This document shows positions 1 to 6,157 of a stretch of DNA of 11,422 nt, one piece after another; the first letter of the stretch is position 1, and every line of letters starts with the position of its first letter. Location: assembly GCA_900553025.1 (NCBI GenBank), contig USBT01000040.1, positions 1 through 11,422 on the forward strand. Reading direction: 5' to 3'. The translations under genes were made by a program, and so were the position numbers. The DNA comes from an uncultured Eubacteriales bacterium. Lineage in GTDB: Bacteria; Bacillota; Clostridia; Peptostreptococcales; Anaerovoracaceae. A model generated the notes under the pieces. That model was not told the origin of the DNA. It was given only the letters and a program-made list of their open reading frames with translations, and made no database searches.

Positions 1-9
1 AAAGGAGAT

Positions 10-1077
10 TTATGATAGTTTTTGTAGATTTCTTATATTGACTGCCGCAGTTACTACTTTGCCCTTGCCTATGACTACTCTTGCGCCATTGATTTCAATA
101 ACATCGTAGTCTCTGTAGTATACAGTAAAAGGCTGACCGCTGTACTGTATGCCCTGCAGGACTTTTACCTTATCGCCAACTCTAAGCTGACCACTAGAAG
201 AAACAGGTGCTCCAATCTTTGTGAGGTTCCCAGCATGCACGGCAGCAGTTACTACTCTGCCTCTTCCTATAACTACCCTATCGCCTTTGACCTCGATGAC
301 GTTATAAGTTGAGTAGTATGCTGTGAAAGGTTGTCCTGTATAAGTTACAGGATTTACTACCTGTACGGTATCTCCTGCCTTTAGAAGTGATGGTGAGTGG
401 CTGACAGTAGGATTGATAGGTGTAGTTTGTGGCTTGGTTGCTACTGCACCCTTGCCATAGCCGTTAAGTCCTTTACTCTTTATGATAGATGGATAGTCAA
501 GATAAGCATAATTTTGGTCAGTGGTTACTCCTGCTATCTGCGGAGATTTTATAAGATTTACACTACCACCAAACTGCCACATGCCAGCGCTTATGCCTGC
601 TGGCTTTTTTGTGCCCCATGAAGCAATCCAAAAATCATATTTTGCGTTTAAAGCACTGCCCGATACAACATTTCTATACCAATCGACATTGGTGTAAACT
701 CCCACATAGTACCCTGCTTTTTCTACTGTCGAGCAAAACGCTTCCACGATAGAGTCAAGTACACTTCTTCCCAGTCCTCTTTGAGATGGATCCTCAAGGT
801 CTAGGTATACTGGATAGTCAAACTGCTTTCCTGAAAGCACCTGAAGAAAAGTCAGTGCTTCCTGCCTTGCCTGTTCTGCTGAATAAGCGTATGAGTACCA
901 GTATGCACCCACGCCCATGCCTAGTGCCTTAAAATTTGCATAGTGATTTTCAAATTGGTTGTCCTTTGTCCTAGCATACCCTGCTCTTATGATAGCAAAC
1001 TCAACTCCTGCTTGTTTTGCCCTGTAGTATGGATAGTTAGGTTGCCACGTGCTTATATCTATGCCATATACTGCCAT
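10..1077 (-). CDS. Phage endolysin, GH25 muramidase with two C-terminal repeats
   Basis: Predicted lysozyme-type hydrolase that cleaves the MurNAc-GlcNAc bond of host peptidoglycan at the end of infection. Residues 1-200 match glycoside hydrolase family 25 (Cpl-1-like): GIDIS near the N-terminus gives Asp7, YLDLED gives Asp93 and Glu95 (the family's catalytic DxE), and TTDQNY gives Asp187. A Lys/Thr/Pro/Ser linker (about 205-230) leads to two 57-residue repeats, 232-288 and 298-354, probably wall-binding SH3-like modules; that fold is inferred. There is no signal peptide, so export should rely on the holin. The start ATG follows the holin stop directly (TAAATG), with AGAGGTGG just upstream inside the holin gene. 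It is complete, ending 9 bases from the window edge. Family call is firm; the binding-domain type is not. Confidence 0.95.
   Translation of the reverse strand: MAVYGIDISTWQPNYPYYRAKQAGVEFAIIRAGYARTKDNQFENHYANFKALGMGVGAYWYSYAYSAEQARQEALTFLQVLSGKQFDYPVYLDLEDPSQRGLGRSVLDSIVEAFCSTVEKAGYYVGVYTNVDWYRNVVSGSALNAKYDFWIASWGTKKPAGISAGMWQFGGSVNLIKSPQIAGVTTDQNYAYLDYPSIIKSKGLNGYGKGAVATKPQTTPINPTVSHSPSLLKAGDTVQVVNPVTYTGQPFTAYYSTYNVIEVKGDRVVIGRGRVVTAAVHAGNLTKIGAPVSSSGQLRVGDKVKVLQGIQYSGQPFTVYYRDYDVIEINGARVVIGKGKVVTAAVNIRNLQKLS
16..186 (-). repeat. Endolysin wall-binding-like repeat, copy 2
   Basis: Encodes endolysin residues 298-354, ending one residue before the stop. It has the same length as copy 1 with no gaps, which indicates an internal tandem duplication followed by divergence. 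A nine-residue Ala/Pro/Val/Ser/Gly linker separates the copies. Confidence 0.8.
214..384 (-). repeat. Endolysin wall-binding-like repeat, copy 1
   Basis: Encodes endolysin residues 232-288. By hand alignment 33 of 57 residues are identical to copy 2, including GQPFT, VIE, RVVIG and VVTAAV. The pattern of short beta-strand-like stretches with conserved aromatic residues (YY, Y) suggests an SH3-like cell-wall-binding module; this role is inferred from position after the GH25 domain. Confidence 0.8.
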
Positions 1078-1290
1078 TTATTCCACCTCTTTCTTATCCA
1101 CTTCAGGAAGCCCTGCTACTGATGTTAGGATTGACAAGATAGCCGCTAGTGCTGATGCTGACAAAACAATTTTCCAGTCAATATCTGTAAGTAGTGCAGT
1201 TGTTCCGATTGTTGCGATTGCTGTTTGTGCTAGTGTCTTAAGGGCTCTTATCCCTGCTGCCTCCAGCCATGTAATTTGTTTCTTAGTCAT
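1078..1290 (-). CDS. Phage holin, r1t-like, two membrane segments
   Basis: Small membrane protein that would form lesions in the cytoplasmic membrane and let the adjacent endolysin reach the wall. The 70 residues hold two hydrophobic stretches, about 17-36 and 40-60, split by a short polar turn (TDIDWK), and end in an acidic/basic tail (DKKEVE). The sequence style (an IRALKTLAQTAIATIG-type first helix and an AAILSILTSVAGLP-type second helix) matches r1t-family holins. Its ATG overlaps the preceding stop by one base (TAATG), and it is immediately followed by the endolysin. Family assignment is from memory of the pattern; size and position support it strongly. Confidence 0.88.
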   Translation of the reverse strand: MTKKQITWLEAAGIRALKTLAQTAIATIGTTALLTDIDWKIVLSASALAAILSILTSVAGLPEVDKKEVE

Positions 1291-1697
1291 TACTTTTCCC
1301 CTTTCCTTACTTCAAGTTCTTGGTAGTCCTCGAACATGTGCCCGATTGTATGATTTCCACCCATGCTTTTATATGCACTGTACATATCTGATATAACTTC
1401 ATACTCAGGAACGGTTGTGTATCCTCTTGCTATTGCAAGTGATATTTCTTCCTTGAGTCTGAAACGTAAAAGCGCAAGTGTTCCACCTGAATTTATATCT
1501 AGTGCTTTCGAGTTACCGTCTAGTGTTTTTTGCATTTTCCCTATAGTTCTAAGTAGACTCTCATAGTCTGCTTTTTCCTGATAATTTTCTTCGATTTTCT
1601 TTTCAAATTTCTTAAGCCATGTCTTTAGTATCTTTACGAGTGCCAAAAGGCTTAAAAAAATCGGTAGCCAGTTTGATAAAATTTTTTCTAGTTCCAT
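1290..1697 (-). CDS. Membrane-anchored coiled-coil phage protein of the lysis region
   Basis: A 135-residue protein with one likely N-terminal membrane helix (about 9-25), a charged Lys/Glu-rich helix likely to be a coiled coil (about 28-62), and a C-terminal part with LALLRFRL (74-81) and GYTTVPEYE (92-100) followed by a Gly-Gly-Asn turn. Proteins with this layout and the same GYTT...GGN C-terminal pattern are common next to holins in Bacillota phages, where the function is usually not assigned. It could be a holin helper or a membrane anchor. A GAGGA stands about 14 bases before the ATG and a weaker GGAA lies closer. The 24-base gap upstream is the largest in the left half, but no promoter is evident there. 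Confidence 0.75.
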   Translation of the reverse strand: MELEKILSNWLPIFLSLLALVKILKTWLKKFEKKIEENYQEKADYESLLRTIGKMQKTLDGNSKALDINSGGTLALLRFRLKEEISLAIARGYTTVPEYEVISDMYSAYKSMGGNHTIGHMFEDYQELEVRKGEK

Positions 1698-1721
1698 ATT
1701 ATTTCCATATTCCTCATAGTG

Positions 1722-2114
1722 TTACTTCCATCTGCCCTCAATATATATAACGCCTTTTTTATCTAGCCCCGAGGTTTCTCTAGTTGCGCACCAGCAATAA
1801 AATTTAGCGCTAGTGGCTCCCATTCCACTACATACAAGCCCACATAAGCCGTTGCCATAATCAAAATGACCGTAGGCTGTTTTTAGCTCTATTGGTTGCG
1901 TTATATCACTTGGAATATCTATAGTTAAATCTGAGTAAAATAGATTTCCACTTTGCTTGTTAAATAATATCTTAGTATCAAGTTTAACTTCGTATATAAC
2001 TTTACCCGAGCTATATTTGCTGTATTTTACCTGGGGCATCAGTTTAGACTTGCCTGATTTATAAAGTAAATCTATTTTAGTTAACATTTTAAAAAGTATA
2101 GTATATAGTCTCAT
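1722..2114 (-). CDS. Putative receptor-binding tail-tip protein (third tandem gene)
   Basis: A 130-residue protein. Its N-terminus (MRLYTILFKMLTKI) resembles those of the two genes before it, but the remainder differs. The C-terminal half has alternating beta-like segments and ends in IYIEGRWK, a style often seen in the last domain of phage tail fibres and antireceptors of Gram-positive phages. Its ATG overlaps the preceding stop (ATGA, 2111-2114), and AGGAGGTG lies just upstream, an excellent ribosome binding site. It has no long G tract, unlike its neighbours. Likely role: host surface recognition at the baseplate, inferred from position after the baseplate genes and before the lysis cassette. 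No database family was recognised with certainty. Confidence 0.65.
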   Translation of the reverse strand: MRLYTILFKMLTKIDLLYKSGKSKLMPQVKYSKYSSGKVIYEVKLDTKILFNKQSGNLFYSDLTIDIPSDITQPIELKTAYGHFDYGNGLCGLVCSGMGATSAKFYCWCATRETSGLDKKGVIYIEGRWK

Positions 2115-2494
2115 GCTGCCACCTCCTCAAAAGGTTTGAAGCACAAGGCTTTCTTTAGTTTATTTACTACCCCCCCCACTTTATAGTAAAGGGCTTGGCA
2201 TATATTACCATAATTTATAGCATATGAAGTTTTATACTTCTTCCCTTTTTGTACTGGGAACATAGCAGTCGCTGTACTAGATGCCCCTGCTCCAGTGACA
2301 GTGCAAATATGCTTGTCATTTTCAGTTATATATACCAAAAGGTAAGTGCTTGAGTTTTTGCTATTTACAACCATGTTTATAAATCCATCGCAGGGGCATT
2401 CCCATGTACCGTTGCCCCAATATACATCGCCGCCATATGTGATAGGATTTTTCACTTTTTGAATTGTCTTCAAAAGCACGTCATAAATCCTCAT
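2111..2494 (-). CDS. Putative receptor-binding tail protein with G8 tract (second tandem gene)
   Basis: A 127-residue protein alignable along its length with the gene before it: N-terminal helix MRIYDVLLKTIQKV, then W-x-x-P-x-D-G (31-37), ICTVTGAGASSTAT (63-76), KGKKYKTSY (83-91) and a Gly-Gly followed by a Leu/Lys-rich tail. The W..P.DG....G..SS....KG..Y pattern is typical of small beta-sandwich domains in phage tail fibres. The two Gly codons lie in an eight-G tract (2170-2177). With 7 Gs the frame stops at once (TAG); with 9 it stops after three more residues. The start overlaps the preceding stop by four bases, with AGGGGGTG upstream. Host-receptor binding is inferred. Confidence 0.7.
   Translation of the reverse strand: MRIYDVLLKTIQKVKNPITYGGDVYWGNGTWECPCDGFINMVVNSKNSSTYLLVYITENDKHICTVTGAGASSTATAMFPVQKGKKYKTSYAINYGNICQALYYKVGGVVNKLKKALCFKPFEEVAA
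2170..2177 (-). repeat. Homopolymeric tract of eight G (coding strand) in second receptor-binding-like gene
   Basis: Eight consecutive C on the + strand, read as GTG GGG GGG GTA (V106 G107 G108 V109). Outside this tract and the one at 2551-2558, no G or C run longer than five was noticed by eye in the window. Tracts of this length are known slippage sites in phase-variable genes of other bacteria and phages; activity here is inferred. Confidence 0.9.
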
Positions 2495-2868
2495 GCCATC
2501 ACCCCCTTGAAGGTAAGTGATTGCAAGCGTTTTATTAGCCTAGAGAGGTACCCCCCCCTATAGGAAAATGGTGTAAAGTACACCTCTATATCAGTAACAT
2601 TTCGACCCCTATAAGTGATCCTGTACTTCTTACCTTTATATGCGGCTCCTGTACTTGTTGAGCTTGCTCCACCATAACCAAATATACATATATATCTTTC
2701 ATTGCTTTCTTGCCCTATGTACGCTACATCGCTTTGTGCAGAAACTTTTACTAAAAGCAGTCCGTCACTTGGTGCAGTCCAACCCCCTGTGAGGTCAATC
2801 TGTACAGTTTCACCCCAGCCATTTGGCATTTTACTTATCGCCCTTTTTAGTAGTTCAAATAATTCCAT
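2491..2868 (-). CDS. Putative receptor-binding tail protein with G8 tract (first tandem gene)
   Basis: A 125-residue protein opening with an amphipathic helix (MELFELLKRAISKM), followed by a beta-rich part holding GGWTAPSDG (28-36), ICIFGYGGASSTST (60-73) and KGKKYRITY (78-86), which line up with the next gene. The C-terminus after Gly105-Gly106 is a basic, Leu-rich tail (LSRLIKRLQ). The Gly codons lie in an eight-G tract (2551-2558); gain or loss of one G gives a stop after a few residues. GAGGAC precedes the ATG, close to it. It sits between a carbohydrate-binding-like baseplate protein and two similar genes, so it probably belongs to the host-recognition tip. Function is inferred from position and pattern. 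Confidence 0.7.
   Translation of the reverse strand: MELFELLKRAISKMPNGWGETVQIDLTGGWTAPSDGLLLVKVSAQSDVAYIGQESNERYICIFGYGGASSTSTGAAYKGKKYRITYRGRNVTDIEVYFTPFSYRGGYLSRLIKRLQSLTFKGVMA
2551..2558 (-). repeat. Homopolymeric tract of eight G (coding strand) in first receptor-binding-like gene
   Basis: Eight C on the + strand, read as AGG GGG GGG TAC (R104 G105 G106 Y107). With 9 Gs the reading becomes R-G-G-V-P-L-stop; with 7 it becomes R-G-G-T-S-L-G-stop. It sits at the same protein position as the tract in the next gene, but in a different codon phase. Confidence 0.9.
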
Positions 2869-2871
2869 AGT

Positions 2872-3438
2872 TTAGTCCTCCGTAATTAGTTCCCACTTTC
2901 GACCTGTTCCTGGTTCTTCGTTATCGGTAACCTTGACAAGTGCCTTATAGAGTTTCCCATACCATTTAACATAGGTGTCTTTTTCGTAACTCTCATCTCT
3001 GTTCCAGTACACTGCCTTTGCAAAGAGTTCAGAGTAGTTGCCTTGCTTTTTCCCGATTTTTTGCCATTTAGCTGGCTCTAAATGCGGGCTTAATTGGTAG
3101 TCATACGTAAAGTTCTCAAGTGCCTTGTAAAGCTCCCCAAGGTAGTTATAAATAGTGCCTTTTACAATTTGCATTCCTAAAGCAGGTCTTGTGAACATGT
3201 CCTTTCTTGTGATTAATTCATCGTCAGTTTTTCCTGCTGACCACTCAGCAAGTAGCGTGTCTTTGTCTTTTTCCGCCTTTTCTTTTTCAAGTTCAAAAGC
3301 TGATTTTTCGCTACTTACTGCTTGAAAAGTTCTTGATATCATCTCGCTACCTGATAGCTCAACTTGTACGTATCTACCAAGCGAGTTCAGTCCACTTGCG
3401 ATATATTTATCATTTTGTTTGTCTAATGTTATTGCCAT
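2872..3438 (-). CDS. Baseplate accessory protein with two carbohydrate-binding-like modules
   Basis: A 188-residue protein in three parts. Residues 1-40 look like a small beta-rich docking part. A Lys/Glu-rich helix (about 43-66) is probably a coiled coil. Two related modules follow (about 91-128 and 150-186), each with an aromatic-rich core: YNYLGELYKAL ... AKWQKI, then YVKWYGKLYKAL ... GRKWELI. The V-x-x-x-G-x-L-Y-K-A-L...W-x-x-I pattern resembles carbohydrate-binding modules of the CBM5/12 (chitin-binding type 3) kind, which occur on phage tails and lysins. Its likely role is weak binding to wall polysaccharide during adsorption. GGAGGG stands shortly before the ATG, within the preceding gene's 3' end. 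The CBM assignment rests on motif resemblance only. Confidence 0.72.
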   Translation of the reverse strand: MAITLDKQNDKYIASGLNSLGRYVQVELSGSEMISRTFQAVSSEKSAFELEKEKAEKDKDTLLAEWSAGKTDDELITRKDMFTRPALGMQIVKGTIYNYLGELYKALENFTYDYQLSPHLEPAKWQKIGKKQGNYSELFAKAVYWNRDESYEKDTYVKWYGKLYKALVKVTDNEEPGTGRKWELITED

Positions 3439-3440
3439 GC

Positions 3441-4181
3441 TTAGCCCTCCAACATCTGCATTAAGTAGTTGTACTCTGCATCAGTCATCGTGAAATCTAT
3501 ATTTTTTACCATCAATTTGTCTTTCACACTTGTATTGCCTGTTAGAACGGTATTATTTGTTATTGCATTTATTTTGCTTTCGAGTGCTCCTGCTACAGTT
3601 TTACTTAATGCCGCTTCAAGTAACTCTGTATATCTATCAGTTATTGCTGATAAATCAAAATCAGTTGGAAAAGCAGGCTGTACAAAACCGCAAACTTCAG
3701 GATTTTGTCTTTGGTCTAAAATATCAGTATTATTAATTTCTGTTGCCCCTGCATTAACTCTTATATCAGCAAGTGCAATTTCACAATAGTTAGATGCTTT
3801 TACTACATCAGGTGCAACTGGTGTTGTTGACGGTGTACCCTCTTTCAAGTAAAGTTCAATTGATCTTACAGGCTCTGATAAGTCTAATCTTGCTACAATA
3901 CGGTCTATTCTTTTAAGTGATGAATGGGATGTGGATATTTTGATTATCCTTTCTTCGTCCTGATAACCTATAGCACCAATAATGACACATCCACCCCTTA
4001 AAACCTTAACCGACATTCCGTTACTAGCTACAACTTGTAAATCTGATCCGTCATGACTAACAAGCGTAACGCCATTGCTCCAAATCGTTTTGATAATATC
4101 TCTTACATCACTATCCGATACTGCTCTGTCTCCGTTCGGAGCATCACTTGTAATTTTTGATAAAAATGGAATACTTTTCAT
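3441..4181 (-). CDS. Phage baseplate / tail structural protein
   Basis: A 246-residue protein of the type that follows the Gp37-like gene in many clostridial siphoviruses. The N-terminus (MKSIPFLSKITSDAPNGDR, then VRDIIKTIWSNGV) and the middle (RIDRIVARLDLSEPVRSIEL; YCEIALADIRVNAGATEI; DQRQNPEVCGFV) match a recurrent baseplate pattern: an R-x-D-R-[IV]-V-x-R-L-D-L strand, then an EIALA strand and a D-x-R...CG ending. The last 60 residues are probably helical and could link to the receptor-binding proteins downstream. It has a good ribosome binding site (GAGGTG). It is a structural protein; no enzyme motif is visible. Equivalent proteins are sometimes called upper baseplate proteins, but the exact subfamily is uncertain. 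Confidence 0.75.
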   Translation of the reverse strand: MKSIPFLSKITSDAPNGDRAVSDSDVRDIIKTIWSNGVTLVSHDGSDLQVVASNGMSVKVLRGGCVIIGAIGYQDEERIIKISTSHSSLKRIDRIVARLDLSEPVRSIELYLKEGTPSTTPVAPDVVKASNYCEIALADIRVNAGATEINNTDILDQRQNPEVCGFVQPAFPTDFDLSAITDRYTELLEAALSKTVAGALESKINAITNNTVLTGNTSVKDKLMVKNIDFTMTDAEYNYLMQMLEG

Positions 4182-4193
4182 TTAATCACCTCG

Positions 4194-5300
4194 CTAAATT
4201 GCCATATACTTTTGTTTTCTAGGAGTGCCAAAAATAAGCTTTATTTCACTTTGATTTTTTCTAAACACTTCTTGAATTTCTATTATTCTTGCGGAAAATG
4301 ACTTTTTAACTGAATCGAAAATTATGGTGCATATATCGCCAATGTCATAATCTTTTAAATAAAAAAATGTCTCTTGCAAGACATCTGCTTCAACTGTTTC
4401 AACTTTATAATGATTTAGCATTTCAAGGTGTGCTTGATCTCGCATCGCTCGCCTTATTGCTGCTTGATTAGCTGATACCATTTCAATATCTGATACGTTA
4501 CCGCTAATTACTTTTAGTGGATAGCAAGCACCTAAATCCTTTGGTCTGTTCGCTTCATCTGTAACTGTTTCTTTTATGAAATACTTAACCCCATCTTTGG
4601 TATTTATTGACTGAATATTTGAAAATCCACTCGCTGCCTGAACTTCCTGTATAATTCCAATAGACGGATACTCACCTGATTCATCAAAATGATATCTAAT
4701 AGACGAAACATTTCCGAAGCCCTCACCAAAATAAACGCTGTCCCTTTTATCTTTTCCAAAATAAGGGTGAACGATTATTGACATAAGCGGCTCGCTCTCA
4801 TTTTTCCCGATGATAGGCTCGCACCAAAATGATTGCTCATTACCTAAAAACAGCCCATACAAGAATTGACCTGTCGGTGTTCCAACTTCTATCGTTTGAT
4901 CTATCGTGCTTAAAATTGGTGCTTCGTCAAGCCTTATGCTTTTCACTGCAGTGTTGCAAGTTTCGGCTAAATACTCATTAATTTTGTTTCTTGCTGCAGT
5001 TTCTGATTTTGTGCTTATTGACTTTGATATGAAATTACAGCCCCAATCAAGAACCTTTTCACAGAAAAAACCTGATGCGGTTATAAATTCCCCATCCGTC
5101 TTTTGTTCCTTTATTACCTTTTGAACAATTGCCGTTTCTTTTCTTCCTGAGTTTTTTATGTATTTTATTTCAGGATTCCAATTTTCAGAAGTTGTGTGCA
5201 GCATAAAATCGCCTGCTTGATTGAATTTTCTATTCCAAGAAGCTTCAATGAAGTCACTCTCTTTTAATTGATTCATGTATTTGTCATAAAAAATAAGCAT
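4194..5300 (-). CDS. Tail-tip protein, Gp37-like (Tal N-terminal type)
   Basis: A 368-residue protein that fits the siphovirus ReqiPepy6 Gp37-like family, the short form of the tail-associated (Tal) protein that closes the tail tube under the Dit ring. Supporting patterns are the N-terminal strand LIFYDKYMNQLKESDFIEAS, W-N-R-K-F-N-Q-A-G-D-F-x-L (about residues 23-35) and GFFCEKVLDW. The C-terminus (YDIGDICTIIFDSVKKSFSA then RIIEIQEVF) has the usual 'G-D-x-C-x-I' strand of this family. The length is standard for the structural core alone, with no endopeptidase or lysozyme extension, so it is probably purely structural. Its ATG lies two bases after the upstream stop with only a weak ribosome binding site, suggesting translational coupling to the Dit gene. 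Confidence 0.85.
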   Translation of the reverse strand: MLIFYDKYMNQLKESDFIEASWNRKFNQAGDFMLHTTSENWNPEIKYIKNSGRKETAIVQKVIKEQKTDGEFITASGFFCEKVLDWGCNFISKSISTKSETAARNKINEYLAETCNTAVKSIRLDEAPILSTIDQTIEVGTPTGQFLYGLFLGNEQSFWCEPIIGKNESEPLMSIIVHPYFGKDKRDSVYFGEGFGNVSSIRYHFDESGEYPSIGIIQEVQAASGFSNIQSINTKDGVKYFIKETVTDEANRPKDLGACYPLKVISGNVSDIEMVSANQAAIRRAMRDQAHLEMLNHYKVETVEADVLQETFFYLKDYDIGDICTIIFDSVKKSFSARIIEIQEVFRKNQSEIKLIFGTPRKQKYMAI

Positions 5301-5302
5301 AT

Positions 5303-6157
5303 CTATACACCGTCATATCTTCCCACATATGTAACTTCTGTCTTAATTGCATTACCGCCAATCTCAGCATTTACAGAAATCAATGTATCGCCAAAGTCAA
5401 TTTTTAAATTCCTAAAGTCAAAGTATTCAACATTTTCAAATGGCAGAACTTCATTATTTATAGTTGCATAAGATTTTGAGCAGTCAATTAATAAAACATC
5501 TCGCTCTCTAATCTCTGTATTTATATTGATTACTGTATCACCGAATTTTATTTTGATGTTCTTCGCATAACCTAACGCTGTTATCTTGATAACTGGCTGT
5601 GTAGCTGATGATCCTTGATAACTTATCACTTTATCATTTACTGCTTTTTCTGTTGCAAACATCAACGGCTTACCCTCAATGAAAGAATGCGGATATTTCC
5701 ACAATGCTTGTTTTTCCGAAAAGTTTATGCCTACTTCATCGGCAGCAAATAAATCGGAATAAGGTGATAAAAATTGAACTGTTAAATCTTTACCTTTGTA
5801 AACATTTCCAGTAGGCAGGTTCCCTGCAGTAAATCTGCAATCTCGCATTATTCTTTTTATCCCGACATAATCAATGAATACATTGTATATATACCTAGAA
5901 TTATGAAATGCGATTGCCTGACTTCTTAACAGATTAAAATTTTCTAAATTAAGAGGACGAGAAACAATCGTTAACTCTCGCCCTGCTCTCCTTTGACCCG
6001 TTATAATATCTCCCTCGCCAACGCCACGTGGCTGTTTAGAGGTTTCAATCTCCGAAAAGTCTAGTCCATCAATTTTTCTTAGTTCCCATTCATCAGACTG
6101 ATAGTTAAATATTCTGCCATCAGATCGAACTGCTTTTATTTTTGCATCATATATCAT
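5303..6157 (-). CDS. Distal tail protein (Dit-like, siphovirus tail family)
   Basis: A 284-residue protein expected to form the hexameric ring joining the last tail-tube ring to the Tal/baseplate. Recognisable Dit features are the N-terminal GLDFSEIETSKQPRGVGEGD segment (family pattern G-L-x-x-x-x...G-D-I), RAGRELTIVSRP, a central Asn-Leu-x-x-x-R-S helix, and RIMRDCRFTAGNLP before FLSPYSDLFA. The C-terminal third is beta-rich with two similar strands (KIKFGDTVININTEI and KIDFGDTLISVNAEI), an internal repeat that probably belongs to the galectin-like domain found in many Dits. The ATG overlaps the tape measure stop by four bases (ATGA at 6154-6157). The family call is confident from both motifs and gene order. 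Confidence 0.87.
   Translation of the reverse strand: MIYDAKIKAVRSDGRIFNYQSDEWELRKIDGLDFSEIETSKQPRGVGEGDIITGQRRAGRELTIVSRPLNLENFNLLRSQAIAFHNSRYIYNVFIDYVGIKRIMRDCRFTAGNLPTGNVYKGKDLTVQFLSPYSDLFAADEVGINFSEKQALWKYPHSFIEGKPLMFATEKAVNDKVISYQGSSATQPVIKITALGYAKNIKIKFGDTVININTEIRERDVLLIDCSKSYATINNEVLPFENVEYFDFRNLKIDFGDTLISVNAEIGGNAIKTEVTYVGRYDGV

Noticed and set aside
1..42. Shine-Dalgarno-like aaaggag followed by atg at 12-14 on the + strand
   Set aside because: The reading frame ends after about nine codons at tga and overlaps the endolysin 3' end; probably chance, although a start of something beyond the edge cannot be judged.
1049..1396. Open frame of 115 codons on the + strand
   Set aside because: It lies antisense across the holin, the endolysin start and the coiled-coil protein, and the composition is explained by those genes.
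1698..1721. Promoter for the lysis cassette in the 24-base gap
   Set aside because: No -35/-10 pair can be fitted in the gap, and the gap holds a ribosome binding site; read-through from upstream explains expression.
1722..2868. Diversity-generating retroelement target in the receptor-binding-like genes
   Set aside because: No reverse transcriptase, no template repeat and no C-type lectin-like variable end were seen in the window.
3469..3789. Open frame of 106 codons on the + strand
   Set aside because: Antisense to the baseplate protein, which has recognisable motifs and a good ribosome binding site; no such support on the + strand.
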